NCBI GenBank assembly: GCA_034440575.1
Contig: JAOTOL010001388.1
Coordinates: 726,501 to 790,500 of the forward strand
Source of the DNA: Imbricaverruca yamaguchii
Lineage: Eukaryota > Arthropoda > Thecostraca > Neoverrucidae
Direction of reading: 5' to 3'
DNA: 64,000 nucleotides
Shown: piece after piece, positions 11,376 through 21,583 of the stretch
Numbering within the stretch: the first letter of the stretch is position 1
Layout of the letters: each line of letters starts with the position of its first letter
The notes under the pieces: model-generated
Told to the model about the DNA's origin: nothing
The model's input: the letters and a program-made list of their open reading frames with translations, nothing else
The model's database searches: none
Program-made: the position numbers and the translations under genes

Positions 11376-13141
11376 CCCCAGCGCGCCGCGAACGCAGCCA
11401 TCCGACGACCCCGGAATTCTGTCGCGTTGTCCAACAGCAACTCAGCCGGCGCGCCCCGTTCCAGGAAGATGGTTTCCAGCTGGCCCGTGACCTCGGCTGC
11501 GTCGGAACGGCGCAGCAGCCGCCACATCCCGTACCGGGAAGGCCCACAGTCGATCACCGTCAGGTACGACCGGCCCCGGTAGTGGGTAACGTCGATGGCT
11601 AGGCGTTCCCACGTCAGCGGCACGCTCAGTGACCCGCGCTGCCAGCGCGCAGGTGCCGGGTCGATGGACTGGCACACATCGCACTGCTGGATCACCGCTT
11701 GCACCGCTGACCGGGTGGCACGCGCGTCCTCGCTCCGACGCACATACCAGAGCGTCCGGCGGACCCCCTGGTGCGCGGTGTTCTCGTGCACCTCACGTAT
11801 CCGGGCGGGGTCGGCGTCTGGTCGCGGGGCCACGGCTGCCGCGACGGCGCCTGGTGGCGCGTCAGTTGATGAGTCCGGCAGTCGAAGCCACTCTTTTGGC
11901 ACACGGGTGAGTGCGTCCGCCGGGTTGTCCGCGGATTTTACCAGGCGGACCGTCATCTTCAGGCGAAACTCCTCCACTAGCTGTCGAATGACGTCGATCC
12001 TCCGGCGGATAAGCATCTCCCCGTGCGCCTTAGTCCGCAGGCGAGAGCGGCCGCTCAGGGCGTCATCGATCCACTTGTGAACCGTGGCCGAGTCGGTACG
12101 AAGGTCGATGGTGGTAATCCCCCACGCAACCGCCATGTTCACACCGCTAAGCGCCGCGTCCAGCTCGGCCATGTTGATGTGCATGGCCGCCTTCGACTCC
12201 GGCCGTAGCCAGCTCGCGTCCTCCACGGCGCCACTGACCGGATCCTCCAGGATGACCCCGGCAGCAAGGGAACTGGCGTCCGTCCACACCACCAACTTGT
12301 CCCCCTTCAGCTGCCAGGGGCCTCGTGCCGGGTCGGCCCCCCTTACCCGCACCGCGACACAGTCGACCTGCTCGCGCAGCTCGGCGTCCATTGTCGGGTC
12401 GTCCCAGCCTGTCGTCAGGGCGTTGACGCGCCGCTTTAACCACGCGGCCGCCGGACGCAGCCACCCCACCACCGGCAGGTGGGACACCAGGTGGCCGCAC
12501 CACGCGAACAACGCTCGACGTGTGAGCACCTCCGGGGGCGCGGCCACCGGGTTGTCGCGGCGCCAGCACAGTTCTCCGTCGTCCGCGCGCACCCGCAGCC
12601 CGAGCAGTCGCGCTCCCTCGGCCGCCCGCTCCGGCGGCTTACAGATCAGACCGTACTGGGCGAAGTGCTCCACGACGTGGTCTGCGCTGACAATGTCCTC
12701 GTCTACCAGTAGATCGTCCATGTAGGGCAGCACCCCCCGGTTCACCGCGGCATCCTGGAGCAGGACGGCCCGCACCACGGCCTTCATGACGAGCGGCGCG
12801 ACGTTCAGCCCAAAGCCGACGCGAGTCAGGCAATACCTCTGGCCTCGCACCTCCACCGTCTGATACGGCCACAGCCGCCGGTCCAACCGGAGCTGAAGGT
12901 ACGCCTTCCGCAGGTCCACCACCGCGACGTGAGCGCCGTGCCGTCGCCAGCGGCGAAGCTGGGCAGCACAAACGTCCGCGTCCGCGGTGTGTGCGGTAAT
13001 GTGGCCATTCAACTCACGGTAGTCCAAGACAGGGCGCACCCTGTCCCGATTCGGCTGCCGGACCGCCATCAGAGGGATCAGGCCACGGGCCGGGCCATCC
13101 ACCCGCTCGTCATACGGCTGCAGCCACCCTCCCGGATCCAC
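11376..13141 (-). CDS. pol: Reverse transcriptase, RNase H and N-terminal integrase of the LTR retrotransposon
   Basis: One open frame. RT motifs in order: VLDYRELNGHIT, VAVVDLRKAYLQL with the first catalytic Asp, LTRVGFGLNVAP, and YMDD with the other two Asp. RNase H follows with VVWTDAS, INMAELDAAL and DLRTDSATVHKW, then ADALTRVPKEWL. The integrase starts with an HHCC zinc finger (H-ENTA-H ... CDVC), then the core with IDVTHY as the first Asp and LLLDNATEF as the second. The frame runs out shortly after, at the C-run at 11375-11379, before the catalytic Glu. The enzyme copies element RNA to DNA in cytoplasmic particles. Confidence 0.93.
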
Positions 13142-13739
13142 AGCTCCAATTCAGCGTCGTACGCCGGCCGAACCGCCGGCGGTACCGCATACTTCGCGAC
13201 TCGGTTCCGCAGGCTCGGGACCGTTCCCGTCTGCCCACACCCATGCCACGGTCCATTCGCCCGTCCGCGCGGCGAATCGCGCCGTGAAGTCCGCTGCATC
13301 CACGGCCAAGTCCCGACGGTCGACCTCAACTGCCGCCGCACGTCTGTCGGTGTCCGCAGGCTGATGCCACCCAGGGCCGTGATGCCCGACATCCCCAGAA
13401 CCACGTCCACACCCAGCGGGCGGTCTGGCACAACCAGCGCCGCGAGCATCACTCGCCTGCCCTGGTATTCCACCTTGACCGTGACCGACCCACTGCACCG
13501 TAACGTTCCCCGTTCACGGTTCTCATTTCCACCGTCCGTGGCGTCCACCGCCGACAGCAACCTCGGTACACGAGCGTGTCAGTGCATCCGGAGTCCACCA
13601 ACACGCGTCGCTCGCTGCCGTCCACTTGCATCCGGGCGACCGGAAGGGCGCGTTCTACTGATCCGGAGACGGCGCTCGCGCTGACGCGTCCCCCGATGCG
13701 TTTGGGCAGGCCGCGGCGAGATGACCCTCCCTCCCGCAT
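13142..13739 (-). pseudogene. pro: Retropepsin-like aspartic protease and linker of the LTR retrotransposon
   Basis: The catalytic motif is LVDSGCTDTLVY, a D-S/T-G type active site that acts as a dimer to cut Gag-Pol. A second conserved region, DVVLGMSGITALGG, matches the flap-end LG-hydrophobic segment of retropepsins. The reading is split over two frames: it changes just after the LVYRG segment, at about 13560-13568. A second change lies at about 13127-13129, before RT, in a short C-run. Both are equivalent to one missing base. Confidence 0.85.
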
Positions 13740-14425
13740 GTCCAGCAGCGTCGCGGTAGTCGTGGCCGCCGCGCTTCCTGACGAGACGGCGGGGGCGCGG
13801 GCCGCGACGCTGCTGCCGCAGCCAGCACCTCGTGATGGTCATCGCTCAGGATGTCCCGGGCCAAGCGGACGAGACTCGGCAGCGCCATCCGCTGTGCTCG
13901 CGTACCTGCCTTTAGCTGGCTCCGTACCGGTGCTGGCAGCCCCGATATGAATTTGGCGTCCAGGATGGACTCGGGGAGCTTCCCGTCCGAGACCAGCGCT
14001 ATGAGGCGGCGCAGGTCCGCCAAGTAGGCGTCCACGGACTCCCCTGGTCGCAGTTCTCGGTCCTGGAAGGCGGCGTACGGGGCGTGCCGGTTTAACGCGA
14101 ACGCGTCGTATAACGCGTCGCGCACAGCCGCCATGGAGTCCTGCGCCTTGTCGGGTAGCTGCTCCCAGACAGCGAAGGCTGCCCCAGTCAGCCGTTCCGG
14201 GATGACGTCCACGAAGTTGACGCCGCGTCGTCGGCACAGTTTCTCTGCCCGCGTAAACCACTCGGCCACATTCACTGTCCCGCTGAACTCGGGTATGTGG
14301 CGCGTGTCGAAATTACGCGGACCTCCCACACCCAGGGTCCCCGATACCTCCGCGAATTTCACCGATCCACTCGCGCCCGACGTCGCCTCCCGCGGCTCTC
14401 CCTCTTCATCCCCGTGCCCCGGCAT
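13655..14425 (-). CDS. gag: Gag protein of the LTR retrotransposon
   Basis: About 256 codons from the ATG at 14425 (MPGHGDEEGEP...) to the stop at 13655. The frame stays open upstream into the LTR, but this ATG is the first after the LTR and reads into an acidic N-terminus. The middle resembles Ty3/Gypsy capsid proteins: IPEFSGTVNVAEWFTRAE, then WEQLPDKA, then DAYLADLRRLIA. Near the C-terminus is a zinc knuckle CWTCGREGHLAAACP (CX2CX4HX4C), which binds RNA. It overlaps the protease frame, which lies in the -1 frame, so programmed -1 frameshifting could make Gag-Pol. No stop interrupts it. Confidence 0.88.
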   Translation of the reverse strand: MPGHGDEEGEPREATSGASGSVKFAEVSGTLGVGGPRNFDTRHIPEFSGTVNVAEWFTRAEKLCRRRGVNFVDVIPERLTGAAFAVWEQLPDKAQDSMAAVRDALYDAFALNRHAPYAAFQDRELRPGESVDAYLADLRRLIALVSDGKLPESILDAKFISGLPAPVRSQLKAGTRAQRMALPSLVRLARDILSDDHHEVLAAAAASRPAPPPSRQEARRPRLPRRCWTCGREGHLAAACPNASGDASARAPSPDQ

Positions 14426-14454
14426 CGTATTCGCAATGTATGGCCGAAATAGCT

Positions 14455-14754
14455 TGTAGTTGCCGATTAGAAAGTAAGTGCCGAGCACGGGGAAGGACGT
14501 GTATTGGCAGTGTCCGGCGACCCAGCCACGAGCACCGGCCACGCGTCCCCTCGACCAACTGCGGGCAGTCACCCCCGCGCGCCGCCGACCTAGCCGCCCC
14601 AACCACAGACCGCGCTGCAGAAACCGCTGACGGCCGTGACCACGTGACAGTGACCACGTGACCACGTGACGCGCCGAGTGCCACGTGACACCGGCGCCAC
14701 CGGCGCCGGCGGCCCTGCGTGGCGCAGGGCCAGCTCCAGCACCAGCTCACTACA
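14455..14754 (-). repeat. 5' LTR (right in window), promoter-bearing
   Basis: 300 bp, the partner of 10244-10543. By position it should carry the promoter. It has no clear TATA box; the four CACGTG sites lie within about 50 bases (about 14641-14690) and are the best candidate regulatory elements. Confidence 0.93.
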
Positions 14755-14759
14755 CATTC
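14755..14759. repeat. Right target-site duplication CATTC
   Basis: Identical to 10239-10243. Confidence 0.9.
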
Positions 14760-14884
14760 ATACATTCACACCTTGCCGATAATGTAGTAACCAGACGTCA
14801 TACTCATATTGCTTCAATTTACGCACGTCGACTTCACACGCGCCGATAATCAATTTGTCATTAACTGGAGCATGTTAATAGCAA

Positions 14885-14925
14885 ATTGATCAATTTGTCA
14901 TTAACATGCTGACAAATTGATCAAT
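14885..14925. repeat. Perfect 16-bp inverted repeat with TTAA in the loop
   Basis: ATTGATCAATTTGTCA (14885-14900) pairs with TGACAAATTGATCAAT (14910-14925). The loop starts TTAACATGC. Further AATTTGTC/GACAAATT fragments lie either side (14849-14875, 14935-14943). Confidence 0.75.
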
Positions 14926-14932
14926 CCAACAT

Positions 14933-15068
14933 TAATTTGTCAGCATGTCAAATTGATGTGGGAAAAGGTATGCCAAATTTGGGCGCGTTGCCGCGCGCCG
15001 TTCGTCCGCTGTCCGCGAAAAACCTGGGGGGGGGGGTCGGTTGAAGACCCCCGAGACGGGACGGGTTA
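14933..15068. mobile_element. Family C fragment, right end only (copy 3)
   Basis: It starts in the GTCAGCATGTCAAATTGATG block and runs through TTTGGGCGCG, the G-run hairpin and CGGGACGGGTTA. Only the terminal 135 bases are present. Confidence 0.75.
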
Positions 15069-15070
15069 TT

Positions 15071-15157
15071 AGGAGCCGATAATTTATAGGGATGGAATCC
15101 GCCCTCTCTCCCCTCCATTGCGCGACATTTTCAGAGACCCTCCAGGGCACGTGTTAA
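15071..15157. mobile_element. Family B fragment, one terminus, inverted
   Basis: The reverse complement reads TTAACACGTGCCCTGGAGGG then TCTCTGAAAAT, the family B left end, with the GGATTCC hairpin core. The TTAA is at 15154-15157. It abuts the family C fragment back to back. Confidence 0.75.
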
Positions 15158-15334
15158 ATCCCTGGGAGTGGATTACAAATTGCAAAGCTTCTATTTTTTG
15201 GCCGGGGACCGTGTTTCAAGAATTATCATGGATGAATGCATTCATGGTGAAAATAGCAAAAAGGATAAGACAAGGTAGTTCAGAATGGGTTAGAATGAGC
15301 CTTGCAAACCAGCTTAAGCACTACGCGTGTCGGA

Positions 15335-15975
15335 GCCAATGTCAGATATGGGTCATTCCACGTCAAATCGCACAAGAAATTCCCCGACCCCCTCCGATTT
15401 TGATGAAAATTGGTACACCTGTAGTACCAAGTAAAAGAACACATCACGCCGACTTTTAGCCCAGAGTGACCTCTGGGGTCAGATCTAGAGGTCATCCTAG
15501 GTCACGATTTTTTACCGACTTGACATCAATAAATTGCAAATATCTCATGTGTTATTTAACTTAGCGGAATGAAATTGGTGTCAAAGTGCGCAGAAGCCCT
15601 GGGACATTCATAAATATGGCAAAAATTGCACGTGACCTCCCCGTGACCTTTGACCTAACCAGGTCAAAGTATACAAATATATTTTTATATATGTTTGCCT
15701 GCCCCTAATTCGACGAAACGGTGCTACATTAATGGTCGTGATATTATCTAAGAACCTGCAAAAAAGAAAGGCGGAGACTTGAAAACTTTTTGAGATATCG
15801 GCCTTTGAGTATTGTCATAGGACCAAATGGATGCATGCCCCGAGGCTATTTACCATATTATCGATGATAACTCTGGTTACCTTCGTCCGATTATCGTGAA
15901 ATTTGTTGCGCAAGTCATCGGCGGCAAACTGAACTATTTTCCAGATTTTCAGGTTGACATGACCTCACATGAACT
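15335..15975 (+). repeat. Left long terminal inverted repeat
   Basis: Pairs with 17578-18231. Well-conserved blocks include CCCCTCCGATTTTGATGAAA, GCCTGCCCCTAATTCGACGA, CGGCCTTTGAGTATTGTCAT and ATTATCGATGATAACTCTGG. Confidence 0.85.
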
Positions 15976-16050
15976 AACACGACCTTGGGAAGTTTGTATT
16001 GCCTAAATACATGCAATATTGCAACTTACGTGAATATTCATGGCCATGAT

Positions 16051-16977
16051 ATGATTGATGATAACCGAGAAATCGATAACATTGAGTACTGAAAGTGGAC
16101 TAATACTGATAGGTCCACCTTAGAGGTGGTTACGCAAACTTCTGAAGATTTTGTGCGATCATTTTGCGAGCAGCTGGAAATACTTGTAAAGCATGATTTT
16201 GTCGCCCGTGCCCAAGGCAATTATCTGAAAGGCCTAAAGGAAACACTAGCTCCTGCAGAGGTAATTGTTCTTGGATAGTTTTCCGAAAACTACGCTATGG
16301 TTACACAGGATGAGGTACAGTCCCATCACTGGAACAAACTGCAGGTGACAATCCATCCGTTTGTGGCTTATTGGCGAAGCAACGCAGGGGACCTCAAACA
16401 TTTTTCTTACTCTGCCATTTCCGACTGCCTGACGCATGATACTGTGGCTGTCCACCTGTTTCAAGGAAAACTCATTGAGCGCCTGGAAGCAGAATTAGGC
16501 CAGCGCCCCAAGAAGATATTTTATTTTTCAGATGGGGGTGCCTCGCAATACAAAAATTGTAAGAATTTCCTAAATTTGGCAGAGCATTCCGTCGACTTTG
16601 GAATAGACGCCGAGTGGCATTTCTTCGCAACCGCTCACGGAAAGGGACCGTGTGATGGCATTGGTGGGACGTTGAAAAGGTTAGCTAAAAAGGGAAGTCT
16701 GCAAGGAACTCTGATTGAGATCCCGGACCAGTTTTATCACCTTGTAAAAAACCATGCCACAGGCACGTGCGTGGAGTATTTTCCCAAAACCGAGTGGGTC
16801 AAAGAAACCAAAGCGTTGAATGACAGATTCGCAGCTGCTCGCACAATACCGGGAACAAGGAATGTCCATCGTGTTGCTCCGTCTCCACGTAATGGTATGG
16901 TGGTTGTGAGATGGTTTTCCGGCAGCGAGACGGGCCGTGAGGTACGTGTGGCGAAAAAGGTTGGTAGTTCTTCGTGA
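16051..16977 (+). pseudogene. Putative transposase, FSDG...SQYKN...HGKGPCDG family, broken by two stops
   Basis: In one frame the segment reads KWTNTDRSTLEV..., SENYAMVTQDEVQSHHWN, HPFVAYW, FYFSDGGASQYKN, AEWHFFATAHGKGPCDGIGG and ends VAKKVGSSS at 16977. Stops at 16090-16092 (TGA) and 16276-16278 (TAG) interrupt it; the TAG falls just before SENY, where relatives usually have a GDF-AENY segment, from memory. Longest clean part: 227 codons from 16297. Proteins with this signature are common, mostly uncharacterised, in invertebrate genomes, often multi-copy. The conserved Asp in FSDG and CDG could be catalytic in an RNase H-fold transposase; that is inference. A second open frame (16974-17234) follows and is not recognised. 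Confidence 0.7.
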
Positions 16978-17577
16978 ATATACGGTACTGCTGTTCAACT
17001 TGTTTTATGGTCGCGGCTATTTGCATATCAGAAACATTTACTGGCCCTCCCGATAAAATGTTAGTACGAAACGCACGCGAGCTGAAACAATATATTCAGG
17101 CTATAAAAACCGAGGAAACATATTTGTTTGCGAATAACTTTTGCCAAAATAAAGATAGAAATATAATTTTGTTACAATCCTATTTTCCTCGTCAGGCCGC
17201 GTTGATTGATGTATCACATGACTTAGCTAGCTGAACATTTGATCCTGACCCCAGTTGACCTCCAGGTCACCCTAAACCGAGGTCAAGTGATGACCTAGCT
17301 TGATCATATTATACATCATGATTAACCAGAGGATCTCGATGGCATTAAAATTATTTCTCTATCTCGATTCTATATAAAGTTATTGACGAAAGTGTGGCAT
17401 GACCTCATAGTGACCTCACGTGACCTTGCAGAGGACACTTGTTCAAAATAAAACTTGGCTCGTTTGGAGTAGCCTAACCTAAAACCAGGTAATATAGCCT
17501 GTACGAGCAAAATTCAGCGTTTTTTGTTCAGGAAAATATTTTTGTTTCCCTGTTGGCTTGCAATGGAGAGGTTACTG

Positions 17578-18231
17578 CCAGGTCATGTTAGGTCAGGTCA
17601 ACTTGAAAATCTGGAAAATAATTAAGCTTGCCACCGATGATTTGCCCACCAAATTTGACGATAATCGGACCAAGGAAACCAGAGTTATCATCGATGATAT
17701 GGTAAATAGCATCGGGGGATGCTTCGATTTGGTCCTATGACAATACCTACTCAAAGGCCGATATCTCAAAAAGTTTTAGAGTCTCCGCCTTTCTTTTTTG
17801 CACGTTCTTAGATAATATCAGGACCATTAATTCAGCCACGTTTAGTCGAATTAGGGGCAGGCAAACATATAGAAAAATGCATTTTATAATTTGACCTCGT
17901 TAGGTCAAGGGTCACGGAGAGGTCACGTGAAACTTTTGCCATATTTCTGAATGACCAAGGGTTTCTGCGCACTTTAACACCAATGTCGTTCCGCTAAGTT
18001 AATTAACATCTAATATATATGCATTTGATTGTTGTCAAGTTGGTAAAAATAGGCGACCTAAGATGACCTCTAAATCTGACCCCAGAGGTCACCCAGGGCT
18101 GAAAGTTGGCGTGTGAGGTTCGTTCACTTGGCACTACAGGTGTATCAATTTTCATAAAAATCGGAGGGGGTCGGGTTCAAAATAGCCAATTCTTGTGCGA
18201 TTTGACGTGGAATGCCCCATATGTCATTGGC
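17578..18231 (-). repeat. Right long terminal inverted repeat
   Basis: Reverse complement of the left arm with scattered substitutions and small indels; it ends ATATGTCATTGGC. Confidence 0.85.
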
Positions 18232-19652
18232 AGGACAATGTAACCCACATCTCATATCACATTTTGTTTCTTCATTTTCGGCTTGGTCGCTAAGAAACAA
18301 ATGAGGTGGACCCAGCCACATGAACACCTCATCCTAGAGAAAGTACTGGAGCATAAGAACATGTACGTCTCGAGTCCTTACAACGGAACCATTGAAGACA
18401 AATGTGTGAACTTGTTCGATGTTGGATAATCCTACCATCAGGTCGGGTCATTCTATATAGTCATGTCGAATACGTTCAAGCTTGAATATCCCCGACACAT
18501 CACTTTTAAGGTATAACAATATGCTTACAGAAGAACTGATATGATCCTTTAGTAGATTTATGAACTATCCAGCTTCTGATTTCGTGATCTGACCTTAGGT
18601 CACGGCGGGATAATGCATATATTGATACAATCATCAACTTCACATTTTGCCTATGTGCATGCAACTTTGTATGTTCAAACAAAAATGAAGTCAAGGCAGG
18701 TAAGGTCACGTCACACGAAGCCAGGTCATCTCAGGTTATCGCTTGGTCATTCAATGTCATGTCTTACTACTTATGCGGCATTAAAACTGGATGTAGGTAT
18801 GACCTCACGAGGGAAAGCAACATTCCGAGTGCGATGGCATTGCGTCGAATATACAATACGTGATTCTTGTCCTGACCTACTTGGATTCGCCTTGAACACA
18901 TGTTAAGCCATTATGCTATTACATACCCGTTATCATTTGCCGCACGAACAATGTAACACCAGATCCAATTCTCTCCAATTGATTCCGTCAAGAACGCAAA
19001 CTGACCCGCCTTCAGGCTAGCAACCTTGACCTTATTAGAACTATACAACTGTCAATATGTTCGTCTGGTTGAAATAACATTACGATCTGAGTTGTATGCA
19101 ATCAGTTGCAACTATTCCGAATGGCAGCACTTAAAAAAGTGTTGGAACATTGCGTACTATGACCAATCCAAGGTTAATAGCTTTGATGTCCTGAACCTGA
19201 AATTTGTACGGACATCCAAGCAGATCCAGCAGATCCATCCAAGAAGCAATTGTAAATGTATTTTACTTGTACGTCCACTAGTGGAGATTTAGACTGCTAA
19301 AGATCTTAGTCTACTCATTCGGCCGATACTCTGGAACACACTGACGTGGAAGAGGAGGGAGCTTTCGACAGCAACTCCACCCCTCCTCAGCCCACCGGGA
19401 TCTAACAATAACGAATGACTCTGCTACATTTTGGGGTTTTGGTCATCGATTATTAGCTAATCTCTAAATTCTGGAGATTTCGCACCTTACTCATATCTTC
19501 CTAATAGGAAGTAAACTACATATGACCAATAGCCGAAATGTTGCCATCCATTTGTTGACATCGGACTCATATTTACTCCACTAATCCTTTTTGGGTTGCA
19601 GCTCTAAAAACATGGTTCACATCATTCCAGCGCAGTTCAGGCCCCAGGAACT
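18232..19652. other. No gene recognised; hairpin and AGGTCA-rich stretch
   Basis: TTTGTTTCTT and AAGAAACAAA form a hairpin at about 18264-18303, just outside the transposon. Bases 18590-18820 hold several AGGTCA/TGACCT sites. No gene is recognisable. Confidence 0.4.
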
Positions 19653-19870
19653 GTGGCTGGGCGGGTCCGCGGCCCATTTGGTGCCGACTGTTGTGGCTGG
19701 GCGGGTCCGCGGCCCATTTGGTGCCGACTGTTGTGGCTGGGCGGGTCCGCGGCCCATTTGGTGCCGACTGTTGTGGCTGGGCGGGTCCGCGGCCCATTTG
19801 GTGCCGACTGTTGTGGCTGGGCGGGTCCGCGGCCCATTTGGTGCCGACTGTTGTGGCTGGGCGGGTCCGG
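19653..19870. repeat. 40-bp minisatellite, identical units
   Basis: Five full copies and a partial of a GC-rich 40-bp unit (GTGGCTGGGCGGGTCCGCGG...). The copies are identical, pointing to recent expansion. All three frames stay open on both strands, an artefact. Confidence 0.95.
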
Positions 19871-20935
19871 GAAAACCAGAGCAGTGCGGCTCACTTTCCC
19901 GTCCTTCGCCCAGCACGACCGCTGGATAGTCTGCCACAGACACGTGCACGGGGTAATCATTTGGCCAGCGCAGAATCGACGCACCGTTGTTGTATGCACC
20001 AAGGACCAGCCGGCCGCAAGTTCGACATTTTGTCGCCAGCTGGCAGCAAACACACGTTGAATTACTGCACTGTCCCACAACTGCAGACGGCTTGTTTTCG
20101 CGACTGGCACACACGCCGCGCAGCATTCAGCCCTCCGCCAGCCGCCGCCCTATCCTTAACGTGATGAAGTAAGTCCACAGGCAGGCCGAGTCGGCAGGCA
20201 TCGCACCCGCAATAATCCAGACACTTCCGCTAACGAACACATTCGCATCGGGAAGCGTCGGAGCTAATGCAAAAGCGGGCCGCCCGGCAATCACGGGCCA
20301 TTGGTCCGAATCGTTTTCCAATATCACACCGACGCGACGGAGGTGCCGAAAGGTGTTCGCCATTACTGGCCAGCGACACAGGCACTACTGGCGCGCGTCG
20401 TCGGCCGCCGATTTATGCATCGGCGCAGCCACTTCAGGCCGATTACTGCGACTCCTTGGCGGTTTTATGTGCAGAAGATGTCACTGAGCGCTCGGTCGTG
20501 CCACCTCCTGCCGCTCGTATATCGCCAGTCGCAGCATGCGTGACAAATTGCCACACTGCTTCGCTTCGACTCGACGATGACCATAGTCTCTTGATTGTTG
20601 CCATTGTTTGGCTATTGCCTCGCACGCAGACAATTGCGATGTCATATCGCTTTCACACATTCTGGCTTCAACCTTGTCGTAAAGAGGCATTTGGTAGTTG
20701 AAGAAGAAAAAGCGGTCACAGCCGACTTTGTCCCAGTCGTGGCTGTAGTAGCTTGACGAACACTTTGAAGCATGGCTACTGCCATTCAGGCAGCCGGCTA
20801 CCATATAGAGCCACCAGTCGAGACGCCGACGTTTGCGTAGCTCCCCCAGGACATGCCCCTGAAAACACCGTTGTTCATCACGCTCGGCGGCCTGACTGCA
20901 GCAGTAGGCAGCATCTGGATGGTCCAGCAACGTTG
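19871..20935. other. GC-rich stretch with unrecognised minus-strand frames
   Basis: On the minus strand 20481-20930 is open for 149 codons (Cys-rich, with RRRLDWWLYMVAGC near residue 40) and 20127-20363 for 78 codons. Neither resembles a protein I know and no splice pattern links them convincingly. They could be exons of a real gene or chance. Confidence refers to the frames being real coding. Confidence 0.2.
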
Positions 20936-21583
20936 CTCAGCACTCACCCAGCCACATTCTTCAGCACATACTCAGCCATATTGTTCAGACCGCACACCAA
21001 GCCACATTACCCAGCACACACCCTGCCACATTGCTCAGCACACACCCAGCCACATTACCCAGCACACACCCTGCCACATTGCTCAGCACACACCCAGCCA
21101 CATTACCCAGCACACACGCTGTCACATTGCTCAGCACACACCCTGCCACATTACCCAGCATACACCCAGCCACAGTACCCAGCACACACCCTCCACATTG
21201 TTCAGCACACACCCAGCCACAGTACCCAGCACACACCCTGCCACATTGTTCAGCACACACCCAGCCACATTACCCAGCACACACCCAGCCACAGTACCCA
21301 CCACACACCCTGCCACGTTGTTCAGCACACACCCAGCCACATTACCCAGCACACACCCAGCCACAGTACCCAGCACACACCCAGCCACAGTACCCAGCAC
21401 ACACCCTGCCACATTGCTCAGACCACACCCAGCCACGTTGCTCAGCACACACCAACCCACATTGCTCAGACCAGACACCCAGCCACACTGCTCAGCACAC
21501 ACCCTGCCACATTGCTTAGCACACACCCAGTCAAATTGCTCAGACCACACCCACCCATATTGCTCAGCATACACCCAGCCAAC
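20936..21583. repeat. 24-bp minisatellite
   Basis: About 27 units of CAGCACACACCCAGCCACAT plus TACC or TGCT, the two variants often alternating, giving a 48-bp higher-order pattern in places. Reading frames of 8-residue repeats on both strands are artefacts. Confidence 0.95.

Larger units (their letters stand above)
10244..14754 (-). mobile_element. LTR retrotransposon, complete-looking, transcribed leftward
   Basis: It is bounded by two 300-bp direct repeats that begin TG and end CA. The flanking 5-bp duplication is CATTC (10239-10243 and 14755-14759). The minus strand carries gag, aspartic protease, reverse transcriptase, RNase H, then integrase, the order of Ty3/Gypsy and BEL-type elements; RT and integrase motifs fit Ty3/Gypsy better. 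The LTRs differ at one base seen by eye, so insertion is recent, yet pol has several one-base frame breaks. GC content is far above the flanks. Only about 29 bases separate the 5' LTR from the gag start, and no TGG-type tRNA primer site is evident there. Confidence 0.93.
15335..18231. mobile_element. DNA transposon with long terminal inverted repeats
   Basis: The two ends are inverted repeats of about 640-655 bp (15335-15975 and 17578-18231), about 80-85% alike by eye, both starting GCCAATG and soon CATTCCACGTCAAATCGCAC. Between them lies one broken gene on the plus strand. No target duplication is clear. Arms this long are unusual, seen for example in fold-back and some P-type elements. The arms carry many AGGTCA/TGACCT hexamers. 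Confidence 0.85.

Noticed and set aside
10685..13684. Long plus-strand frames across the LTR element (up to 262 codons)
   Set aside because: They are shadows opposite gag-pol in GC-rich DNA where stops are rare; the minus strand carries all recognisable domains.
18232..18260. Clear target-site duplication for the long-arm transposon
   Set aside because: The bases flanking the two GCCAATG ends do not match convincingly.
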